This document shows, piece by piece, positions 1 through 5,033 of a stretch of 5,033 bases of DNA (the stretch's first letter is position 1; every line of letters begins with the position of its first letter). The notes under the pieces were generated by a model. It was not told the origin of the DNA, did no database searches, and saw nothing but the letters and a program-made list of their open reading frames with translations. The position numbers were made by a program, and so were the translations under genes. This DNA is from Candidatus Eiseniibacteriota bacterium. Its GTDB lineage: Bacteria > Joyebacterota > Joyebacteria > Joyebacterales > Joyebacteraceae. Location of the stretch: contig JAUWRQ010000135.1 of the NCBI GenBank assembly GCA_030610515.1, positions 1 to 5,033 on the forward strand, read 5' to 3'.

Positions 1-1
1 T

Positions 2-1978
2 ATTCCCGACGATTGGGGCACGGCCGTGAACGTCCAGGCGATGGTCTTCGGGAACATGGGAGACGGGAGCGCTACCGGAGTTGCATTCACGCGTGATCCC
101 GCCACGGGAGAGAAGGTCTTCTACGGCGAGTACCTGCCGAACGCGCAGGGCGAGGACGTCGTCGCAGGCGTCAGAACGCCCCGTCCGATCAACCTCGCAC
201 AGAAGAAGGAGGGCGACGAGGAGTCGCTCGAGGAGTTCATGCCGGAGACCTACCGTGAGCTCGACTCGATTCGTGAGAAGCTCGAGCGACACTACACCGA
301 CACGCAGGACATCGAGTTCACGATCCAGAACGGGCGACTGTGGATGCTTCAGACGAGGACGGGGAAGCGTACCGCGGCCGCCGCGGTGAGGATCGCCGTG
401 GAGATGGAGGTCGAGGGCCTGATCGACAGGAAGACCGCACTCTTGAGGGTCGACCCGGATCAGATAGGACAGCTTCTCCACAAGCGGCTCGACCCGAAGG
501 CCGAGTACGAGGTTCTCACGACGGGCCTCCCTGCATCGCCTGGTGCCGCCGTCGGACAGGTCGTCTTCACCGCGGAGGACGCGGTCAAGTGGGCCGAGGA
601 CGGGCACAAGACCATCCTCGTGAGGGAAGAGACGTCGCCGGAGGACATCGACGGCATGGATGCGTCCGAGGGGTTCCTGACTGCACGCGGAGGAATGACC
701 TCACACGCTGCCGTCGTGGCGCGCGGCATGGGCAAGTGCTGCATCGCAGGCGCGGGCTCCCTCGACATCGACTACGCTGCCAGAACGTTTGCCGTAGGCG
801 GGACGATCGTGAAGGAGGGTGACTGGATAACGCTCGACGGCTCGGCCGGGGAGGTCATCCTGGGCGAAGTCGCCACCGTCGACAGCGAGCTCTCTGACAA
901 CTTCACGACGCTCATGGAATGGGCGGATGAGTTTCGCCAGCTCTCCGTGCGCACGAACGCGGACACGCCGGAAGACGCCGTTCGCGCGAGGGAGTTCGGC
1001 GCCGAGGGCATAGGGCTTTGTCGTACTGAGCACATGTTCTTCGGCGACGAGCGCATCAGGTTCATCCGCGCGATGATCATGTCGGCCACGCCTGAGGAGC
1101 GCAGAGGCTGGCTCGAGAAGTTGCTTCCGTTCCAGCGCGAGGATTTCCAAGGCATCTTCGAGGCGATGGAGGGGCTTCCGGTCACGATCAGGCTCCTCGA
1201 CCCACCGCTGCACGAGTTCGTGCCGCAGACTGCCGCCGATATCGAAGAGCTGGCGCGCGAGCTGGGGAAGGACCCGGTGGAACTCAAGGAACGCGCATCA
1301 AGCCTGCACGAGACGAATCCGATGCTCGGTCACAGGGGCTGCAGACTCGGGATCTCCTACCCCGAGGTCTACGAGACGCAGACCCGCGCCATATTCGAGG
1401 CGGCGTGCGACGTTGCGAAGAAGGGCATCGACGTCAAACCCGAGGTCATGATCCCGCTCGTCGGGGAGCCCAAGGAACTCTCGATCCTGCGCGAGCTGGT
1501 CGAGCGGGTGGCCGAGGAGGTCATCGCGGAGAAGGGACAGGCCATCGATTACCTCGTAGGCACCATGATCGAGATCCCGAGAGCCGCGATCGTTGCGGAC
1601 GAGATCGCAGAGCACGCGGACTTTTTCTCCTTCGGCACGAACGACCTCACGCAGATGGCGTACGGGTACAGCAGGGACGACGCGGCGGTCTTCCTGAAGG
1701 AGTATCTCAAGAAGGGCGTCCTCCAGAAGGACCCGTTCCAGTCGCTCGACACGCGGGGAGTCGGTGCGCTCATCAAGATGGCTGTCGAGAAGGGCACGCG
1801 CGTCAACGATGGACTGCACGTCGGCATCTGCGGAGAGCACGGGGGCGACCCGGAGTCGATCAACTTCTGTCACCACGCCGGGCTCGATTACGTCAGCTGT
1901 TCGCCGTACCGCGTACCGGTCGCGCGACTCGCCGCGGCTCAGGCGGTGTTGCGCGCGAGAATGAGGTCGCTCATGTAG
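2..1978 (+). CDS. ppdK: Pyruvate, phosphate dikinase (5'-truncated by window edge)
   Basis: Cytoplasmic enzyme that interconverts pyruvate + ATP + Pi and PEP + AMP + PPi through a phosphohistidine, used in gluconeogenesis or PPi-linked glycolysis. The reading frame is open at base 2, so the start lies upstream; an in-frame GTG at 26 is an internal Val, not the start. About 658 residues are visible; the family usually has about 870-900, so roughly the first quarter is missing. Counting from that Val: end of the ATP-grasp part with [12 protein letters not shown] (18-29) and [11 protein letters not shown] (106-116); swivelling phosphohistidine domain with [13 protein letters not shown] (222-234, His227 the phosphate carrier); carboxy-terminal PEP/pyruvate TIM barrel with [10 protein letters not shown] (330-339), [10 protein letters not shown] (389-398), GHRGCRLGI (435-443), MIEIPRA (514-520), [10 protein letters not shown] (534-543) and the catalytic-Cys loop GICGEHGG (600-607, Cys602). 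Metal and substrate residues (Arg389, Arg437, Glu516, Asp540) are present, so the enzyme should be active. The LDPPLHEF motif and the GICGEHGG loop separate it from PEP synthase and PTS enzyme I. Confidence 0.97.
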   Translation: MPDDWGTAVNVQAMVFGNMGDGSATGVAFTRDPATGEKVFYGEYLPNAQGEDVVAGVRTPRPINLAQKKEGDEESLEEFMPETYRELDSIREKLERHYTDTQDIEFTIQNGRLWMLQTRTGKRTAAAAVRIAVEMEVEGLIDRKTALLRVDPDQIGQLLHKRLDPKAEYEVLTTGLPASPGAAVGQVVFTAEDAVKWAEDGHKTILVREETSPEDIDGMDASEGFLTARGGMTSHAAVVARGMGKCCIAGAGSLDIDYAARTFAVGGTIVKEGDWITLDGSAGEVILGEVATVDSELSDNFTTLMEWADEFRQLSVRTNADTPEDAVRAREFGAEGIGLCRTEHMFFGDERIRFIRAMIMSATPEERRGWLEKLLPFQREDFQGIFEAMEGLPVTIRLLDPPLHEFVPQTAADIEELARELGKDPVELKERASSLHETNPMLGHRGCRLGISYPEVYETQTRAIFEAACDVAKKGIDVKPEVMIPLVGEPKELSILRELVERVAEEVIAEKGQAIDYLVGTMIEIPRAAIVADEIAEHADFFSFGTNDLTQMAYGYSRDDAAVFLKEYLKKGVLQKDPFQSLDTRGVGALIKMAVEKGTRVNDGLHVGICGEHGGDPESINFCHHAGLDYVSCSPYRVPVARLAAAQAVLRARMRSLM

Positions 1979-2004
1979 AGGCCGGCGCTCATGTAGAGGC
2001 CGGC
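1969..2004 (+). repeat. Exact 18-bp tandem duplication across the ppdK stop codon
   Basis: Bases 1969-1986 and 1987-2004 are identical 18-mers (GCTCATGTAGAGGCCGGC). The first copy contains the last codons and the TAG stop of ppdK. Because 18 is a multiple of three, the second copy puts another TAG in the same frame at 1994-1996. Each copy ends in the self-complementary hexamer GCCGGC, so the two copies could also pair as a 6-bp stem (1981-1986 with 1999-2004) around a 12-nt loop. There is no following T-run, so this is at best a weak rho-independent terminator. It is most simply a slippage duplication. Confidence 0.9.
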
Positions 2005-2016
2005 TGTCGTCCGAGC

Positions 2017-2046
2017 TTGACGAATGCGGACGACGGGCGCTAGAAT
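2017..2046 (+). promoter_or_regulatory. Candidate sigma70-type promoter of the CxxC-protein/polyferredoxin unit
   Basis: TTGACG at 2017-2022 (5 of 6 to the -35 consensus) is followed after 18 bp by TAGAAT at 2041-2046 (5 of 6 to the -10 consensus). Transcription would start near 2053, leaving a leader of about 65 nt before the GTG at 2117. It sits just behind ppdK and directly before the miniprotein gene, where a promoter would be expected. A similar TTGAC...GCTAG arrangement recurs before the last gene in the window. This is a consensus match by eye only. Confidence 0.6.
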
Positions 2047-2116
2047 TCGCTTGCAGATTTCAGTTCGTGGCCGGTCTCTCGTTTCCTCTTCCACGTTGAC
2101 GGATTGGGTGAGTGTC

Positions 2117-2251
2117 GTGAAAAAGCTCGCATTCGCTCTGCTTCTTCTGCTCCTCTGCGCCTCGCTGGTGTACGGGCTCAGCGTGGGGGATTTCTGGGAG
2201 ACGGTCAGCAACGGTGTCATGATCTGCCTGACATGTATCGGAGTGGCATGA
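2117..2251 (+). CDS. 44-residue membrane-anchored CxxC miniprotein (CD1871A-like)
   Basis: The predicted product has two N-terminal lysines, one strongly hydrophobic segment (residues 4-20, with a run of six leucines), a short polar stretch with GDFWE (24-28), and the C-terminal end MICLTCIGVA carrying Cys37 and Cys40 as a CxxC pair. From memory this matches the layout of the CD1871A family of CXXC-motif small proteins, which end in an ICLxCIG-type sequence and are encoded beside 4Fe-4S membrane proteins; no function is known to me. Positive charges at the N-terminus suggest N-in topology with the CxxC on the outer face. GTG 2117 is chosen because it gives MKKL directly before the hydrophobic segment, with a weak purine-rich GGTGAG (2107-2112) upstream. 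GTG 2108 (MSVVKKL) is an alternative, and the frame stays open further upstream without a better start. LLLC at 11-14 is a poor lipobox. The polyferredoxin gene follows 69 bp later. The gene is real with good likelihood; the role (thiol redox or metal/cluster handling) is inferred. Confidence 0.78.
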   Translation: MKKLAFALLLLLLCASLVYGLSVGDFWETVSNGVMICLTCIGVA

Positions 2252-2283
2252 GCGGAGCCCGGGCGTAAAGCTGCGGCTCCGCT
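2251..2283 (+). other. Intercistronic hairpin between miniprotein and polyferredoxin genes
   Basis: AGCGGAGCC (2251-2259) and GGCTCCGCT (2275-2283) are perfect 9-bp inverted complements around a 15-nt loop. The stem begins on the last base of the miniprotein stop codon and ends 21 bases before the Shine-Dalgarno of the next gene. No T-run follows, so it is not a typical intrinsic terminator. A stem that blocks 3' decay or causes partial termination, giving more of the miniprotein than of the membrane protein, would fit the position. Confidence 0.6.
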
Positions 2284-2304
2284 TCGCTTGCGGACGGCCC
2301 TCCT

Positions 2305-2309
2305 GGAGG
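2305..2309 (+). promoter_or_regulatory. Shine-Dalgarno for the TTG start of the polyferredoxin
   Basis: GGAGG lies 11 nt before TTG 2321, at the long end of normal spacing. An in-frame TAG at 2312-2314 rules out any start further upstream, so this site together with the stop decides for TTG 2321. The next ATG (2357) has no comparable site and would remove conserved-looking N-terminal sequence. Confidence 0.6.
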
Positions 2310-2320
2310 CTTAGCATCTC

Positions 2321-3241
2321 TTGAAACGACGCATCGTCCAGTTCATCTCGCTCCTCATGAGCAACTCGTTCTTCGCGTCGATTCCCACGGCGTCCTTCTA
2401 TCAGGGGAATCTGAAGGGCGCGTGCGTTCCCATCCTCAACTGCTACGCGTGTCCGCTCGCGTGGGGTTCGTGTCCGATCGGGACGCTCCAGCACTTCATT
2501 ATCGTGCGCGCCCTGCCGTTCTATCTCATCGGTGTTCTCGGACTGATCGGCCTCTTCCTGGGGCGCTGGCCCTGCGGATGGCTATGCCCGTTCGGGTGGT
2601 TGCAGGAGATCCTGTACAAGATCCGCTCGCCGAAGCTCCGATCGCCCGACTGGCTCCGGCACATGAAGTACGTCTTCCTGGTCGCTCTCGTTGGGTTCGT
2701 GGCGTGGTTCACCTATGAGCCGTGGTTCTGCAAGATATGTCCGGCGGGGACGCTCGAGGCCGGACTGCCGTGGCTGTGGTGGAGCGCGCGTGGGTCCATG
2801 TTCGCGGAGGGCATGGATTTCACGACCTGGATGTTCTCGCTCAAGATCGTCATACTCGCTGTGGTCGTCGTCTTCGCGATTCTGATACAGCGACCGTTCT
2901 GTCGATTCGTCTGTCCTTTGGGCGCGATCTTGGGTATGATGAACAAGGTGAGTCTGCTTCAGCTCGACTACGACCTCGACAGCTGCGCGATCGCTTACGC
3001 GAAGGGCTCCGAGTTCGAGAACTGCGCCAGCTGCATGCACTGCTCACGCAACTGCCCGATGGGGCTCAAGGTCCCGGAGCAGCGCGGTAGCGTCGACTGC
3101 ATCCGTTGCATGAACTGCACGAGTTACGGTTCGGTGCTCTGGCGGTTCGGGGTTGGGCCGCCTCGCGACCGGACCGGTGAGACGGTAGCCGCGCCCGTGC
3201 CCGATGCGGACGCGGCGTCCGAGCCGGGGGCGGCCGCCTGA
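2321..3241 (+). CDS. Membrane-bound 4Fe-4S polyferredoxin, NapH/NosR/YccM-like
   Basis: A 306-residue inner-membrane iron-sulfur protein of the family that passes electrons between quinol or ferredoxin pools and redox partners; the specific partner here is unknown. About three clear membrane segments are visible (roughly 59-83, 114-131, 168-190), with a possible hydrophobic N-terminal stretch at 5-25. Cysteine motifs in order: CYACP (41-45) with Cys51; CGWLCPFG (85-92), the signature of NapH/NosR-type proteins; CKICP (137-141); CRFVCPLG (194-201); a soluble ferredoxin part with CxxCxxCxxxCP (235-246); and a second motif CIRCMNC (260-266) that lacks the usual fourth Cys-Pro. Eighteen cysteines in total. 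The last 30 residues are an Ala/Pro/Asp-rich, probably disordered tail. It starts at TTG. It follows the CxxC miniprotein, probably on the same transcript, and precedes a sirtuin by about 30 bp. Family assignment is firm. It is not a canonical napH or nosR, since no nap or nos gene is adjacent. Confidence 0.92.
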   Translation: MKRRIVQFISLLMSNSFFASIPTASFYQGNLKGACVPILNCYACPLAWGSCPIGTLQHFIIVRALPFYLIGVLGLIGLFLGRWPCGWLCPFGWLQEILYKIRSPKLRSPDWLRHMKYVFLVALVGFVAWFTYEPWFCKICPAGTLEAGLPWLWWSARGSMFAEGMDFTTWMFSLKIVILAVVVVFAILIQRPFCRFVCPLGAILGMMNKVSLLQLDYDLDSCAIAYAKGSEFENCASCMHCSRNCPMGLKVPEQRGSVDCIRCMNCTSYGSVLWRFGVGPPRDRTGETVAAPVPDADAASEPGAAA

Positions 3242-3260
3242 GGCTCGGCAAACACGCCCA

Positions 3261-3266
3261 AGGGGG
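3261..3266 (+). promoter_or_regulatory. Shine-Dalgarno that decides the sirtuin start
   Basis: AGGGGG lies 1 nt before ATG 3268 but 7 nt before ATG 3274 (the two ATGs are separated by one AAA codon). Normal spacing favours the second ATG, so the first is probably not used. Confidence 0.55.
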
Positions 3267-3273
3267 CATGAAA

Positions 3274-4077
3274 ATGGAACCCGCCGCCGGCATCACCGAG
3301 CGGCTGGTGGAACGCCTGAGTTGCGCCGCGAGGATGACTATCCTCACGGGCGCGGGCGTCTCGCACGAGAGTGGGGTTCCGACCTTCAGAGGGGAAGACG
3401 GGCTCTGGGGCAAGTACCGCGCGGAGGAGCTGGCCACCTGGCGCGCCTTCGAGGCGGATCCGGAGCTTGTCTGGCGGTGGTACGATTACCGCCGGCAGCT
3501 CATCGCGGACGTGAATCCCAATCCAGCTCACCTCGCGATCGCTCGCCTCGAGTCGGCCTGCGACAGCGTCGTCCTCGTGACGCAGAACGTCGATGGTCTG
3601 CACGCGAGGGCCGGGAGTACCGCCCCGGTAGAACTGCACGGCAACATCTGGCGCGCGCGATGCACGCGGGAGCAGACCACACTGCATCTTCCGGACAACC
3701 CGCTTTCCGAGATCCCACCGCTTTGTCCCAAGTGCGGCTCGCTCCTGCGTCCGGACGTTGTGTGGTTCGGGGAGCCGCTTCCGAACGACGCGTACGAGCG
3801 GGCCGACGAGGCCGCGTGCTCGTGTGACGCGATGCTTGTCGTGGGAACGTCGGCCATGGTTCGTCCCGCGGCCTCTCTTCCGTTGGTCGCGAAGCACAAC
3901 GGGGCCCTGGTTGTCGAGGTGAACGTGGGCCTCACTCCCATCTCCGCCTTGATCGACGCAACGCTCGTTGGGAAGGCGGGAGATGTGCTGCCCGAGCTCG
4001 TCGACCGGATTCTCGAGCACACCGGAGGCTCGAAGTCCCCGTCCTCCGCGGAGGCAGCGGAGACGACCAGCCGCTAG
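3274..4077 (+). CDS. cobB: Sir2-family class III (CobB/SIRT5-like) NAD-dependent protein deacylase
   Basis: Cytoplasmic deacylase that removes acyl groups from protein lysines, consuming NAD+ and releasing nicotinamide and O-acyl-ADP-ribose. Counting from ATG 3268: GAGVSHESGVPTFRG (28-42) is the NAD-binding loop; TQNVDGLH (105-112) and VELHGNIW (121-128), with His124 the catalytic base, are canonical; RPDVVWFGE (161-169), GTSAMVRPA (193-201) and VEVNVG (216-221) complete the Rossmann fold. Tyr72 and Arg75 in WYDYRRQL form the YxxR pair that binds acidic acyl groups in SIRT5 and E. coli CobB, so desuccinylase or demalonylase activity is predicted. The zinc site has Cys132, Cys153 and Cys156; the expected partner of Cys132 is Glu135. 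As I recall, E. coli CobB also lacks a Cys there (RCSQSG), so this is probably tolerated. The length (267-269 residues) is normal. The last 18 or so residues are a Ser/Ala/Glu-rich tail. The gap of about 30 bp to the polyferredoxin gene suggests cotranscription. The long open frame on the opposite strand is a GC-driven shadow. Confidence 0.95.
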   Translation: MEPAAGITERLVERLSCAARMTILTGAGVSHESGVPTFRGEDGLWGKYRAEELATWRAFEADPELVWRWYDYRRQLIADVNPNPAHLAIARLESACDSVVLVTQNVDGLHARAGSTAPVELHGNIWRARCTREQTTLHLPDNPLSEIPPLCPKCGSLLRPDVVWFGEPLPNDAYERADEAACSCDAMLVVGTSAMVRPAASLPLVAKHNGALVVEVNVGLTPISALIDATLVGKAGDVLPELVDRILEHTGGSKSPSSAEAAETTSR

Positions 4078-4112
4078 GCCCTCACCGCGCTCCACTAAGG
4101 TCCCGCCCATCC

Positions 4113-4141
4113 TTGACCGACCAGTCGCGCTCTGCTAGCTT
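4113..4141 (+). promoter_or_regulatory. Candidate promoter before the secreted-protein gene
   Basis: TTGACC (4113-4118; 5 of 6 to -35) is followed after 17 bp by TAGCTT (4136-4141; 3 of 6 to -10), preceded by TGC. The -10 match alone is weak. The element repeats the TTGAC...GCTAG layout of the better promoter at 2017-2046 and sits in the only non-coding gap upstream of the next gene, which supports it somewhat. It would give a leader of about 130 nt. Confidence 0.4.
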
Positions 4142-4183
4142 CTTCTCTACTCCTATTGATCCTCAGGACTCAACAGGGGTGAT

Positions 4184-4224
4184 CGGGTGCCCGCGCCTCG
4201 AGGCCCGGCGCACACGGGCACCCG
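4184..4224 (+). other. Strong stem-loop in the sirtuin/secreted-protein gap
   Basis: CGGGTGCCCG (4184-4193) and CGGGCACCCG (4215-4224) are perfect 10-bp inverted complements. Inside the loop a second stem can form, GCGCC (4193-4197) with GGCGC (4207-4211), overlapping the outer stem by one base, and the palindrome CCTCGAGG (4196-4203) lies at its centre. Only a CATTTC stretch follows rather than a T-run. It may end the upstream transcript or, if the promoter at 4113 is real, lie in the 5' leader of the downstream gene. The rest of the gap (4078-4278) shows no coding signal beyond the listed elements. Confidence 0.6.
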
Positions 4225-4266
4225 CATTTCGCCCACGGCGCCGGCTCTTGCGCCCTGACGCCTCCC

Positions 4267-4274
4267 AAGGAAGG
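4267..4274 (+). promoter_or_regulatory. Shine-Dalgarno of the secreted-protein gene
   Basis: AAGGAAGG ends 4 nt before ATG 4279; its first half (AAGGA) stands 7 nt before it. This purine-rich site and the signal peptide that follows fix the start. Confidence 0.75.
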
Positions 4275-4278
4275 CCCG

Positions 4279-5033
4279 ATGCGACGATATCTACCTGCGG
4301 TGGCTCTACTGACGGTCCTTCTCATGACGTTCGGCTCGGCAGCCAAGACATACAATACGCCCACGATCGACGGGCGTGTGGAGCAGAGCGAAATCGACTG
4401 GGATGCGGACGAGTGGGGCGTGGACGACCCGGCCGACGACGGGCGCTGGTACCCGAGCGACCCGGACCTCGATGACCTCTACGTGACCTGGAGCGCCGAC
4501 TCACTGTTCGTGGGCATCACGACCCAGCGAGGCCCAGGCGGATACGGCATCGGGTACCTTCTCTTCATAGACACCGACGCCCAGAACGGGATCACCGGTG
4601 CTGTCGATTTCACGAACGCGGATTTCTACGGCCGCAGGATCACGTTCAGCACGATGGGCGCCGACGTCGTCATGGGTGGCTGGGCGAATCAGGGCGAGTT
4701 CCCGATGAGCCCGGACTTCAAGTTCTGCAGTGATCCGACGGCGACGACTCCCCTGGAGAATGTCGTCTACGCGGCGAACCCCGGTCTCCTGCACATGGAG
4801 TTCGGTGTGGCGTGGAGCGACCTGTTCGGAGGCGGCGCCCGCACCGTTCCCGAGGGAACGACGTTGCGATTCATAGCCGCGATCGTGGGCGGGGGCAGCT
4901 CGGGTGCGTACGACGCCATGCCCACGTCGACCACGGGCATCGAGTCGACCCCGGGCACGCCCTGGGATGCCTACACGGATCTTGATGTCTACTACGAGGT
5001 CGTGGTGGACGGTAACGCGGACGGCGTCCCGGA
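4279..5033 (+). CDS. Secreted protein with CBM9/DOMON-like beta domain (3'-truncated by window edge)
   Basis: The frame stays open from ATG 4279 to the edge (251 codons visible). Residues 1-22 are a typical Sec signal peptide: MRRY, then a hydrophobic core (LPAVALLTVLLMTFG), then SAA before the likely cleavage at about 21-23. The mature part begins TPTIDGRVEQSEIDW (27-41), followed by DLDDLYVTWSADSLFVGI (63-80) and GYLLFIDTDAQNG (92-104). The pattern TIDG...W...DLYVTW...LFVGI resembles family 9 carbohydrate-binding and DOMON-like beta-sandwich domains, which bind sugars or haem. Aromatic residues are frequent (many W, Y, F). Only one Cys (150) is visible. The frame breaks off in VVVDGNADGVP (241-251), an Asp/Asn/Gly repeat of the kind found in calcium-binding thrombospondin type 3-like linkers before cell-surface sorting or FlgD-like domains, so more domains probably follow. 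Ligand and function are not determinable. Export to periplasm or surface is well supported; the CBM9 resemblance is moderate. Confidence 0.82.
   Translation, partial: MRRYLPAVALLTVLLMTFGSAAKTYNTPTIDGRVEQSEIDWDADEWGVDDPADDGRWYPSDPDLDDLYVTWSADSLFVGITTQRGPGGYGIGYLLFIDTDAQNGITGAVDFTNADFYGRRITFSTMGADVVMGGWANQGEFPMSPDFKFCSDPTATTPLENVVYAANPGLLHMEFGVAWSDLFGGGARTVPEGTTLRFIAAIVGGGSSGAYDAMPTSTTGIESTPGTPWDAYTDLDVYYEVVVDGNADGVP

Noticed and set aside
1298..1876. 192-residue open frame on the minus strand inside ppdK
   Set aside because: It mirrors the conserved TIM-barrel part of ppdK, and its composition (Asp/Arg/Leu/Val) is typical of a reverse-frame shadow.
2024..2116. N-terminal extension of the CxxC miniprotein up to 2024
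   Set aside because: It would overlap the -10 box of the promoter, adds a non-conserved-looking polar stretch before the hydrophobic anchor, and lacks a better ribosome binding site.
2127..2160. Lipoprotein signal in the CxxC miniprotein
   Set aside because: LLLC at residues 11-14 lacks the small residue expected before the Cys, and the hydrophobic segment continues past it, so a plain membrane anchor fits better.
4043..4075. 12-bp palindrome CCTCCGCGGAGG (4043-4054) and a 5-bp stem AGCGG/CCGCT (4056-4075)
   Set aside because: Both lie within the coding tail of the sirtuin in GC-rich sequence; short palindromes are likely by chance here and no T-run follows.
3124..4110. 328-residue open frame on the minus strand
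   Set aside because: It lies opposite the sirtuin, which has every family motif. The antisense product is Arg/Gly-rich with no recognisable motif; long shadow frames are expected at this GC content.
4113..4475. 120-residue plus-strand frame beginning in the gap
   Set aside because: It overlaps the secreted-protein gene out of frame, begins on the proposed -35 box, has no Shine-Dalgarno, and reads as Arg/Gly/Pro-rich noise.
1..5033. CRISPR array, tRNA, rRNA, insertion sequence
   Set aside because: I saw no direct-repeat/spacer pattern, no tRNA cloverleaf, no rRNA-like sequence, and no transposase motif or terminal inverted repeats on either strand.

Overview
This 5,033-base, GC-rich window reads entirely on the plus strand. 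It holds the 3' part of a pyruvate phosphate dikinase gene, a compact redox/NAD gene cluster, and the 5' part of a gene for a secreted protein. High GC, GTG and TTG starts, a PpdK-type dikinase, and an exported protein with a CBM9-like fold breaking off in an acidic Asp/Asn/Gly motif suggest an environmental Gram-negative-type bacterium. Candidate phyla near the FCB group (Eisenbacteria- or Krumholzibacteriota-like) are my best guess. No rRNA or other phylogenetic marker is present, so this is inference only.

Layout. (1) Positions 2-1978: ppdK, missing its N-terminal part, with all carboxy-terminal catalytic motifs intact. (2) Positions 1979-2116: a short gap with an exact 18-bp tandem duplication that copies the ppdK stop codon, then a good sigma70-type promoter (TTGACG-18-TAGAAT). 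(3) Positions 2117-2251: a 44-residue membrane-anchored miniprotein ending in a CxxC motif, too short to be picked up by most gene callers. (4) Positions 2251-2283: a 9-bp-stem hairpin. (5) Positions 2321-3241: a polytopic membrane polyferredoxin related to NapH/NosR/YccM, starting at TTG. (6) Positions 3274-4077: a Sir2-family class III (CobB/SIRT5-like) NAD-dependent protein deacylase. (7) Positions 4078-4278: a 201-bp gap with a second TTGAC...GCTAG promoter-like element and a strong 10-bp-stem hairpin. (8) Position 4279 to the edge: a secreted protein with a signal peptide and a CBM9/DOMON-like beta domain, cut off by the window.

How the genes may work together. PpdK interconverts pyruvate and PEP and stands apart, in its own transcription unit. 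The CxxC miniprotein and the polyferredoxin very probably form one unit. I recall the miniprotein resembling the CD1871A-type CXXC family, whose members lie beside 4Fe-4S membrane proteins of unknown function. Together they look like a small membrane thiol/electron-transfer module. The sirtuin follows only about 30 bp downstream and probably shares the transcript, which would place an NAD-consuming deacylase under the same control as the redox module. The functional link is inference. The last gene has its own leader and appears unrelated.
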